From Planctomycetota bacterium (GTDB lineage Bacteria > Planctomycetota > PLA2 > JAEUHO01): a stretch of DNA of 46,287 nt. The notes under the pieces are model-generated. The model saw only the letters and a list, made by a program, of their open reading frames with translations. It ran no database searches and was not told where the DNA came from. Numbering within the stretch: position 1 is the first letter of the stretch; each line of letters begins with the position of its first letter. Below are positions 16,768-24,921 of this stretch, in pieces. The DNA is taken from positions 1 to 46,287 of the forward strand of contig JANQJW010000041.1 in NCBI GenBank assembly GCA_028281445.1, in the 5' to 3' direction. A program made the position numbers and the translations under genes.

Positions 16768-19700
16768 CTAGTCCGGCAGACCCCATAGCACCCAGGCGGC
16801 CCAGTAGTACGGGTGCCGCCACTTCTCACGCGAGCGCACGAACGCCTGTGCTTGGCGTAGCGCGGCTGCCGCGCCGAGTCCCGCGCCACCGTCTTTGGGG
16901 TTCCAAAGCTCGTAGAACTTCGTCATCAAGGCCTGCGTCGCCTCGTCGTCGACCTTCCACAGGCTGCAGATGACGCGCGGCGCGCCGGCGAACATGAACG
17001 CGCGCGTGAGCCCCACGATCCCCTCCCCCGCTATGACGTGGCCCGTCGCCGTCTCACACGCCGAGAGCACGACGAGGTCCGTCGGGATTCGCAGCCGCAA
17101 CACATCGATACTGGTGAGGAAGCCGTCCTCGCCGTTCGCCGCCGACAGCGCCAGGGACGAGACATCCGGCCGCTCCGGATCGACGAGCCCGTGGCAGGCG
17201 AAGTGGACCGCCCGCCAGCTGCGCTCCTTGCCGAGCGCGTTGCGCAAGCCGGCCTCCGTCGCGTCGCCGCCAAGGAGAACGGTCTGCCCGATCGCCTCGA
17301 CCTCCTTGCGCGTGGCGGGCAGGGGCACGAGCTTGCGCCCGCGGTAGTAGACGGCGCGCGCCTGGGGCAGCACGCCGCGGTAGTCCGGGTCGCCCAGCGC
17401 CAGCACCTTCGACCCGCGGCCCGGGCGACGCTCGCCGCGCAACCAGGCGTGCGTGGTACCGGAGGGTGTCAGGGTCACGGGCACGTCGAAGAGCGCACCG
17501 AAGGGAACGTAGCCGAGCGGTCCGTCGGGCGAGATCAGCACGTGTTTCGTCGCGGCGGCGAGTTCGAGCGGACGAACGAGCCGCGCCCTCCACTGTGCGA
17601 TGCGCTGCGTCGGGTCCGCTTCGGCGTCGTCGAGGCGCACATCGGCGATGAGCGCCGCAAGGTCGACGGCCGCTCCCAAGGGGACGGCGCGCGCGGTCTC
17701 TCGCGTCACGACGAATGCGATCACCTCGTCGAGGCAGAAGGCGTACAGCACGAAGGCCTGATCCACGGCGAGCGAGCGCTGGATCTCTTCGAGCGGCGCG
17801 GCGCGCGGGTAGAAGACGCTCGCTTCGCGCTTGGCCTCACGCTGGATACGCTCGGTGACCGCGCGGAGGCCCTGCAGGGCTACGTCGAGACGCGCGGCCG
17901 CCTTGCGGCGCTGATCCAGTCCGCCGCCCTCGATGGCGGTTTCGTAGTCCGCGCGTGCCGCCGTGTGCTGCCTCCGCGCATGCGCCTCGGTCGCACGAAG
18001 CTCCGCCGGCAACGTGCTCCAGTCCATCGCCTGTCGCCCACCCAGCGCTTCCAGCAAGGCGCCGGCGCGACCGTCTTCGAGAAACGTAAAGGCCTCGGGA
18101 AGCCGCTCCAGTGCAACCGCCGCGAGTGTCCCGATGCCGTAGATGGCGGCATGCTCTGCACGAGCCGACGCACTCGTGGCGTCGCCCAGGCCTCCCAAGC
18201 CCGCGGAGAGTGCCTCCACCTGGCGCACGGCCTCCCGCGCACGCTCGAGCGCAAGCGCGGGCTTGCCGCTATCGAGCCGGTACATGCCCATGTAGCGGAG
18301 CAGGCGCACCAGCAACGGTGCGGCGCGCAACCAGCGCGCTTCGCGAATCGCCTGATCGAGCTCCTCGACCGCGCCCTCGTCACCGGCCTTGAGCCGCAGT
18401 ACGGCGATGTTGCCGCGCCCGCTTGCGATGTCCTGGCGCTTGCCGAGGGTCGTGAAGAGCTCCTGCGCGCGTTTCGCAACGGCCAGCGCCTTGGTGTGCT
18501 CGCCGAGAAACTCGTGCGCCACGGCGAGGTTGGCGAGGACAGCCGCGGTGCCCGGCACGTCGCCGATCGCTTCGCGAACGGCGAGGGCTCGCTCGTAGAA
18601 GCCGCGCGCCTCTTCGTGGTCGCCGCGCTCGTGATGGACGTTGCCGATGTTGGTCAGCGACGTCGCCGCGCCGTGCCGGTCGCCGGTGGCCTGGAAGTGA
18701 TCCAAGGCCCGCTGAAGAAGCGACAAGGCGCGCACGCGGCTTCCGGTCACCGCGTAGACGTTGCCGAGGTTCAACAGCGTCGCCGCCATGCCGCGCCGGT
18801 CCCCGAACTGCTCCCGCAGCGCAGGGACCTCTCGTAGTAGCGCAGCGCATCGGGGTAGTTCCCCATGCTGAAGTGGATCATCCCGAGGTGGCCCAACGCG
18901 AAGGCCTCCCCGCGGCTGTCGCCGACGCGCGAGAAGAAGTCGAGCGCGCGCTGGGCATGGGCAAGGGCCTTGGGATAGTCGCCGAGCCGGTAGTAGATGA
19001 CGTCCATGTTGGCGAGCGCTGCGGCCTCGCCGGGGACGTCGCCGATCTCCTGGGACAGCTCGAGACTACGTTCGAGCATCGCGAGCCCCTCTTCGTAGCG
19101 ACCGAGCAGCCGGAAGATGCTCCCGATCCGGCCGAGTGTCGTCGCCGCGCCGCTCTTGTCACCGGCGGCCTCCTGCGTCGCGAGCGCGCGGCGCGCGTGG
19201 ACCAGCGCCGCGTCATAGTCTCCCGCGCCCTGATGCAGCTCCGCGATGAGGCTCTGCAGGCGCGCAACCGCGCGCTGCTCCCCCAACGCCCGGCGCAGCG
19301 CGAGTGCGCGCTCGGCCCACGGCATGGCCGCAGCGACATCCCCCGCGAAGTTCTGCGAGTGCGCGAGGTTCTCCAGCGCCACCGCTGCCTGGGCCCGGTC
19401 CCCTGATTTCTCCGCCAGCGACAGGGCCTTGCGCAGGTGCACCCGGGACTTTTCGTGATTGCCGAGCCGCATATGGAAGTTGCCGAGTGCCACGATGGCA
19501 TCGATGAGCAGCGCGGGGTGGCCCAGCTCCTCGAGAACGCCAACGGCCTGCGCCAGCAACGCGAGCGCTCCCTTGGCCTCGCCGCGGGCCATGCACACGT
19601 GCGCAAGACTCTCCAGCAACCGGGCTTCGCGCCGCTGCCATCCGAGTTTGAGCGCGGCGCTGCGTGCCGCCTGCAGCGCCTGCGTGCTCTCGTCGAGGCG

Positions 19701-20168
19701 ACCGGCTTGCAACAACGCGTAGCCGCGGCCGCTCCACAAGCGCAGTACCACGATGGAGTCGATGGTCTCTTCGAGGCCGTCGGTCTGGCGAAGGACGGCA
19801 TCGACACGGCGTTGGCCAAACGCCTCGTTTACCGCCCGCAACGTGGCGCGGGCCGCATCGTCCTTCGCGCCCTCGCGCGTCGTCACGTACGCGAGGAGCT
19901 TCTGTCCGTTGGGCACGGCGCGGGCGAAGGCCGCTGCCGTGGCGTGCTTTCCTCGGCCGACGAGGGCGTCGGCGACGAGCCATGGGTCCGGCTCGGGGCG
20001 TCCTGCCAGGGTGTCGAGCGCCGGGTCGTCTTTCGCGGCGACGGCAGCCAGCGCGTCGTCGGCAACTTGCGCGACTGTGCGCGGCGCGTCCGGCGCGGGG
20101 GACTCCTCACCCCCAACCGGAGCGGGCGCAAGGAGGAGGACGAGCAGCAGCAGGGTGACGCGAGGCAT
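16768..20168 (-). CDS. Secreted TPR-CHAT protein, paralog 2, split by a 1-nt frameshift
   Basis: The 5' part (20168 to about 18825) encodes a signal peptide ending near PVGGEES and many TPRs. The 3' part (about 18822-16768) continues the TPRs and ends in a CHAT domain with the dyad motifs HFACHG and VLSACETA and the tail WVLWGLPD. The frames join at 18823-18824: upstream reads ...YYERS-L, downstream reads ALREQFGDRRGMAATL, a continuous TPR if one base is restored. The joined product would be about 1133 residues, close to the 1088 of paralog 1. The deletion could be a real lesion or an assembly error; if real, the product would be a TPR fragment lacking the protease. The downstream ATG at 18789 has no clear ribosome binding site. 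Confidence 0.8.
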
Positions 20169-20235
20169 GGCCAGCCGCAGCGTAGAGCGCCGCCGCGAGA
20201 AGCCGCAAGGGGCTGCGGTCTCGCGAGGCCGAGGT

Positions 20236-20859
20236 CTACGCTCGCTGCGGCGCCGCCGTGTCCAGCGGCGCGATACGTCGCTCCACGGCACGCCCCAGCA
20301 CGTCGCCGTCCGTTGCGTGCAGGGCCTGGAGGCCCAGGTCGCGAGCCACGCGCACGTTCTTGACCTGGTCGTCGACGAACAGGATGGCATCCGGGTCGGC
20401 GACGCGCACGAGAGGCGCAAAGACACGCGGCGAGGGCTTCACAGCGCCGAGCTCGTCCGAGACGAGCACGCGATCGAAGTAGCGCGCGAGACCGAACCGG
20501 TGCAGACGCGGCAGGAGCCAGTGACTGCGATGGTTCGTCAGGAGCCAGATCGGAACGCGTCCGAACCAGCGATCGAGGTGTGCCCCGGCCGGCCCCAGTT
20601 CGTAGCGACGCTCCAGCATCTGGCGCCACTCGCTCGTCCTCTGGCTCGACACGAAGCGGTCGCCGGCGATGCCGTCCCAGATCGCGGCGTCGGAGAGCTT
20701 ACCGGTCCACGCAGGCACGCGTAGATCGGCGTGCCACCGTGCGAGCAGGTGCTCGGGCGTCTGACCGGTCTCGACGGCGAGGTCGCGGAGGAATCCGCGG
20801 AACGGGCTGTTGAAGACGACGCCGTGTGCGTCGAGGACGAGGAGCTCGACAGCTCTCAT
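20236..20859 (-). CDS. HAD-superfamily hydrolase
   Basis: A 207-residue protein with the HAD motifs in order: nucleophile D10 in LVLDAHGVVF, T108/N109 in WLLTNHR, K141 in AVKPSP and the acidic pair D163-D164 in FVDDQ. The usual second Asp of motif I (DxD) is His12. That Asp acts as the general acid in phosphatases and is also replaced in haloacid dehalogenases, so this may not be a plain phosphatase. The cap is the small helical type after motif I. Its ATG overlaps the upstream kinase-like gene's stop by 4 bases (ATGA), implying coupled translation. Confidence 0.85.
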   Translation of the reverse strand: MRAVELLVLDAHGVVFNSPFRGFLRDLAVETGQTPEHLLARWHADLRVPAWTGKLSDAAIWDGIAGDRFVSSQRTSEWRQMLERRYELGPAGAHLDRWFGRVPIWLLTNHRSHWLLPRLHRFGLARYFDRVLVSDELGAVKPSPRVFAPLVRVADPDAILFVDDQVKNVRVARDLGLQALHATDGDVLGRAVERRIAPLDTAAPQRA

Positions 20860-21791
20860 GTCGTCACCGCCAGCGCTGGTTGCGGATGCGTGTGGAGGAT
20901 GCCTGTGACCTCGTCCACGACACTCTGCGTCAGGTCCTCGGGATGGAGGATGTCGTGCTCGGGCACCCCGCGCTGCCCGGCGACATCGCGCAGCCGGGCC
21001 TGGAGGTCGCGAATGTCGGGCAGGTGACGCAGGTGCCGCGCTCCCTTGCGCCCGGGCTGGTCGCGTCGGCGCTTGTCGAGGCGCGCCGCATGCACTCCTT
21101 CGTCGTCCAGTGTGAGCAGGCGCTCCACGACGATGGCCTTCTCACCGCGCGCGCGCAACTCGCGCTGCACCGCGCCGGGCTCGAGGTGGACGCCCTCGAG
21201 GATGACGTTGCGACCTTCCGTCACCAGCCGCTGCGCGACCGCGGTGCACGCAGCGCTGACCGCCCGCATCTGGAGCGCAAAGCCGTCGGCGTCACCGGCG
21301 AGCGCGGCCGGAACGCGCTCGAAGCTGGAGACGTGGAGCTCGGGCAGAACGGCGGTCGGGATGACGGTGCGTAGTACCTCGCGAATGGCGTCGGTTGTCA
21401 ACACACGGTTGATGCCGAGGCGCAGCGCGAGACGCGTGGCGATCGTCGACTTGCCGACGCCGGAGACGCCGGACAGGCACACGACCAGGGGGCGTCCGAG
21501 CTGCTTTGCATATCGCCAGGCGCGGTAGCGCTGCGCGAAGACCTCACCGGGCCCGTTCGCAAGCTCGTCGGCCGCGATGCCCGCCAACTCGTCGGCGCCG
21601 ACCTCGCGTACGCCCTCTTGCTTCAGCGTCCGGGCAATCTGCTTCGCGACGGAATACGCCTCATGCGTAGGCACGCCCGTCGCCAGGAGACTCGTCGCCA
21701 TGATTCCGCGAGAGAAGGGCAACTCGAAGTCCGAGCGATCGCGGACGCGGATGACGTCCTCGTCGAGCAGAGGGCTCAAGTCCGTGGGCAT
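20856..21791 (-). CDS. ATP-cone + P-loop kinase, 2-phosphoglycerate kinase-like
   Basis: The ATG at 21791 starts the conserved region; an open frame upstream has no family features. In the 311-residue product, residues about 10-95 form an ATP-cone (VIRVRDRSDFELPFSRGI and following helices). Residues about 100-311 form a P-loop kinase with LSGVSGVGKST (K114, S115) and a TTDAIREVLR segment typical of 2-phosphoglycerate kinases. The family is best known from methanogens, where it makes 2,3-bisphosphoglycerate for cyclic 2,3-diphosphoglycerate; the bacterial substrate is uncertain. The ATP-cone suggests allosteric control by adenine nucleotides. It is coupled to the HAD hydrolase downstream. Confidence 0.8.
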   Translation of the reverse strand: MPTDLSPLLDEDVIRVRDRSDFELPFSRGIMATSLLATGVPTHEAYSVAKQIARTLKQEGVREVGADELAGIAADELANGPGEVFAQRYRAWRYAKQLGRPLVVCLSGVSGVGKSTIATRLALRLGINRVLTTDAIREVLRTVIPTAVLPELHVSSFERVPAALAGDADGFALQMRAVSAACTAVAQRLVTEGRNVILEGVHLEPGAVQRELRARGEKAIVVERLLTLDDEGVHAARLDKRRRDQPGRKGARHLRHLPDIRDLQARLRDVAGQRGVPEHDILHPEDLTQSVVDEVTGILHTHPQPALAVTT

Positions 21792-22048
21792 GGCGCGGCT
21801 CCCGGTCGAGGGGTACGGCTCCGTCCTAGCTCGGGAAAGGGCGCCCCGAGCCCCCGCGAGAGGGCTGCGGGGGTCGGGGCGTGCGCCGTGTCCACCAACG
21901 GAGAGGGGGAATGCGGACCGCAGCGCGGGGGAAGGGGGGATTGGAGGATGGAACCATTCATCGTTTCGATGCAGCACGCACCGCGCGCGCCGCACCTGTA
22001 CTACGGCGCAGCGGCCCATCAGGTGCATACATACGAAACTCACGGTCG

Positions 22049-22063
22049 ATAGATTTGATCTAT
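22049..22063. repeat. 15-bp palindrome upstream of the kinase/HAD operon
   Basis: ATAGAT-TTG-ATCTAT is a perfect inverted repeat in the 288-base gap between the FAD oxidase stop (22080) and the kinase start (21791). Its AT-rich content stands out from the surrounding GC-rich DNA. A repressor operator is possible, but no cognate regulator is evident. Apart from this site the gap holds nothing recognised. Confidence 0.35.
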
Positions 22064-22079
22064 GCGCTCTGCGGCCGGC

Positions 22080-23690
22080 TCACGGCTGCGGGTCGATGCC
22101 TGCCTGCTCGAGGAACCCGTTCGTGAACACCGCGCGCTGCGCCGGGTCGGGGAGCACCTCGTTGCGAGCCGCGAGCCAGGCATCGAGACGCGCTTGCGTG
22201 CAACGGGCGACCATGCGCTCCGGCGTCCACTCGTACATCTTGCCCCAGTGGATCGCGTGATCGATGTCCGCAGATTCGAGCGCGTTCCAGATGCTGCGGT
22301 TGAAGGTCGTCATCCGGTTGCAGTCGATGCCGTCGATCTCGAACACGCATGTCAGCGGGAAACGCGTGAAACCCAGTGTCGCCGTCGTGCCCTTCACGAG
22401 GCGATTGCCGAACCCGCCAGGAACCGGCGGGCCCTGCTGCGCATGGATGTCGAGCGCCATCTGGAGGACCTGCGGCGCATCGCTCGCGTCGACCGCGATC
22501 GCCGTGCTCGCGATCTTCCCGAAGCTGTCGGTCGGTCCGAAGATCTCGTTGTGCGTGCCGCAGCCCCGATAGGGAACGCCGTAGCGGCTGTCCATGAGCC
22601 GGTTCACGATCGCAGGCAAATGCTCATCCCAGACCGAGGAGATGATGTCGAGCTTGTCGAAGTTGCGCGTGAACCAGATGAGCGCATCGTCGAGGTCGAA
22701 GCCGAGCACCAGGGGGCCGAGCCGCTGGAGCAGCTCGTCGCGCAGGTCGCCGATCACGTCTTCGATCCGCCCGTGGCGCCGCGCGTCGCTCTTGCAACCC
22801 GGATCGTCCCACTCGACCTCGTGCATGATCGTTACGCGGGCCTGGTCGCCCGCACCCGGCGCATGCGGATTCACGATCGCGTCGACGTGATGTGGCCTGA
22901 CGCCGGCGCTCTCGTGGTCCAGCCGGCTGATGTCGCCCGTCTCGAGAGCGTGCAGCAGCGCCGAGTCGACGTGGTGCCCTTCGCGACGCTCCAGGAGGTT
23001 GAACTCGTCTCGGACCTCGATGCACACGGCCAGCAACATGCCGAAGCTGCCAAACGCTACGAGCGCGGCGTTGAAGATCTCATCGTCCGCGCGCTTCTCG
23101 GCATCGATCGCATCGAGAAGGTCGTCGGCTGCGATCGGACGGCTCTCGCGCTCGAGCCAAAGCGTCTTGCCGGCGCCCGTGGCGAGTTGGATGCCCACCA
23201 CGAAGTCGGGAATGGCGCCTTCGTGGAGCGCGGCGCCGTGCGTTCCGGTCGACAGCGCGCCGGCGATGCTCTGCCCGTCGCTCGCACCCGACGTGCGCAG
23301 CGACTTGCCCAGGAACTCGAGCCACCCGTTTAGGTGGTTGATCTTGATGCCGGCTTGCGTCAGCACCAGGTTCTCGGTGGCACCGCCAACGATCATCGGA
23401 GGCGTGAGCGGCAGAATCAGGTCGAGCGACCGGTTGTCGAGCTGGAATCCGCGCGTCGCCCCGCACTTCGTGAAGGACCATCGGCCGCCGAGCCCGCGCA
23501 CGCGATCGCCGCTCGTCATCGAATCGCGGATCATCTCCTGGACGATGGCCGCCGATTCGCGGTGCTGGGCGTAGACCGCCCCCGTGCCGTCGTTCTCGGG
23601 GCGGTAGATGCCGCGCACCGGCTGCGTGAAGTTCTCGTGGACGTTCGTCCACTTCAGCTCTTGCGTGAGGTGCTCGAAGCTCGGCGCCAT
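22080..23690 (-). CDS. FAD-linked oxidase of the VAO/ALO type
   Basis: The ATG at 23690 has GGAGGG 7 nt upstream. The 536-residue product carries a PCMH-type FAD domain: VRGLGGRWSF near residue 65, and GASDGQSIAGALSTGTHG near 135, the FAD-pyrophosphate segment of this family. The C-terminal domain ends with HWGKMYEW, the HWGK motif of D-arabinono-1,4-lactone oxidase-type enzymes. Such enzymes oxidise sugar lactones or alditols, passing electrons to O2 or a carrier. The substrate cannot be named from sequence. There is no signal peptide, so it is probably cytoplasmic. It is divergent from the ZntB-type transporter. Confidence 0.82.
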   Translation of the reverse strand: MAPSFEHLTQELKWTNVHENFTQPVRGIYRPENDGTGAVYAQHRESAAIVQEMIRDSMTSGDRVRGLGGRWSFTKCGATRGFQLDNRSLDLILPLTPPMIVGGATENLVLTQAGIKINHLNGWLEFLGKSLRTSGASDGQSIAGALSTGTHGAALHEGAIPDFVVGIQLATGAGKTLWLERESRPIAADDLLDAIDAEKRADDEIFNAALVAFGSFGMLLAVCIEVRDEFNLLERREGHHVDSALLHALETGDISRLDHESAGVRPHHVDAIVNPHAPGAGDQARVTIMHEVEWDDPGCKSDARRHGRIEDVIGDLRDELLQRLGPLVLGFDLDDALIWFTRNFDKLDIISSVWDEHLPAIVNRLMDSRYGVPYRGCGTHNEIFGPTDSFGKIASTAIAVDASDAPQVLQMALDIHAQQGPPVPGGFGNRLVKGTTATLGFTRFPLTCVFEIDGIDCNRMTTFNRSIWNALESADIDHAIHWGKMYEWTPERMVARCTQARLDAWLAARNEVLPDPAQRAVFTNGFLEQAGIDPQP

Positions 23691-23832
23691 TCCCCATCCC
23701 TCCAATCTGGTCAATCCACACTGGCAGCGAGAATAGCGAACTCGCGTTTCCGGCGCACGTCCTTGGCTCCCTCGCGACCCGAGCGATCGGCGGGTACCGT
23801 GTCGCGCGACCGAACCGGCATGCGGAGTCGTC

Positions 23833-24807
23833 ATGGCAGAGAGAGACGGACTGGTGTTCGCGTGCGTGCTGGACGGCCGGGGCAGCGGACACTTCGGCGG
23901 CTGGGAGCTTGTGCGCTCATGGAAGCCGGACGACGGCACGCTGTGGGTGCATCTGGACTTCCGCGCCGAGGGAGCCCGGCAGTGGCTGGAAACGGAGAGC
24001 GGTCTCGACGGGATCGCGACCGCGGCGTTGCTGACGCGTGAGTCGCGCCCTCGGTCGCACGCCCGCGACGACACGATGCTCGTGAACCTGCGCGGCGTGA
24101 ACCTCAACCCAGGCGCGAGTCCCGACGACATGATCGGCGTCCGCGTCGAGCTCGAAGGCCGCCGCATCATCACGGCGCGAAGGCGTCGCTTGAAGGTACT
24201 CGCGGACGTGCGCGAGGCGCTGGAGGCAGGACACGGGCCGACGGACAGCGGCAGCTTCCTCATCCGGATGATCGACTACCTGCTCAAGCGCATGATCTCG
24301 TCGTTCGAGGCCATCGACGAACGCATCGACAGCGTCCAGGAGCGCATCCCGACCGACTCCGGGTCTGCATTGCGCACGGAGATCGCGGACATCCGGAACG
24401 AGGTGATCGCAATGCGGCGCTACCTCGCGCCGCAGCGGGAAGCCGTGGCGCGCCTTCAGAGCGAGCAGGTGACCTGGCTCACGCCGGTCCAGCGAGAGCA
24501 GTTGCGCGACCTCGCAGACCGCACGACGCGCCGCGTCGAAGACCTGGAGGCTGCGCGCGATCGCGCCGGGGTCGCCCACGAGGAGCTGACCAGCCGCATG
24601 GCCGAGAGCATGAACAAGACCATGTACATCCTCGCGATCGTGGCGGCCGTCTTCCTTCCGCTCGGGTTGATCACAGGCCTCCTCGGCGTCAACGTCGGCG
24701 GCATGCCCGGGACCAACTCCGAGACCGGGTTCTGGGTCGTGTGCGCGCTCCTCGTTGCGCTTGCAGGCCTGCAGTACTGGTGGTTCAAGCGCATGCGCTG
24801 GCTGTGA
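23833..24807 (+). CDS. CorA-family divalent cation transporter, ZntB-like
   Basis: A 324-residue protein with an N-terminal cytoplasmic alpha/beta domain, a long charged helical stalk (about 140-265) and two C-terminal membrane helices. The loop after the first helix reads GLLGVNVGGMPG, matching the GVNVGG form of ZntB proteins rather than the GMN motif plus MPE of CorA magnesium channels. Bacterial ZntB proteins are pentameric and linked to Zn2+ transport. It stands alone on the plus strand, divergent from the FAD oxidase, with the respiratory operon starting 114 bases downstream. Confidence 0.87.
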   Translation: MAERDGLVFACVLDGRGSGHFGGWELVRSWKPDDGTLWVHLDFRAEGARQWLETESGLDGIATAALLTRESRPRSHARDDTMLVNLRGVNLNPGASPDDMIGVRVELEGRRIITARRRRLKVLADVREALEAGHGPTDSGSFLIRMIDYLLKRMISSFEAIDERIDSVQERIPTDSGSALRTEIADIRNEVIAMRRYLAPQREAVARLQSEQVTWLTPVQREQLRDLADRTTRRVEDLEAARDRAGVAHEELTSRMAESMNKTMYILAIVAAVFLPLGLITGLLGVNVGGMPGTNSETGFWVVCALLVALAGLQYWWFKRMRWL

Positions 24808-24921
24808 GGCCTCGCCGCTCCGCTCGTGCCGCTGCGCAAGGATCCGCAGTTGCCCAGATGACGACACTGAACGGAATCCCGAAGGCTGCAAAGTCCCCCT
24901 GGCAGGACTAGGCTCTGCTGC

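Noticed and set aside
17038..18837. 599-codon open frame antisense to the second CHAT gene
   Set aside because: Composition is Arg/Gly/His-rich and typical of the antisense of GC-rich genes, while the opposite strand encodes clear TPR and CHAT motifs.
12385..20168. CHAT proteins as part of a CRISPR-guided caspase (Craspase) or gasdermin defence system
   Set aside because: No RAMP/gRAMP, CRISPR array, gasdermin or other defence gene lies nearby, and both proteins carry signal peptides for export.
21792..22043. N-terminal extension of the 2-phosphoglycerate-kinase-like protein
   Set aside because: The open frame upstream of the ATG at 21791 is Pro/Arg/His-rich, lacks family similarity and covers the intergenic region.
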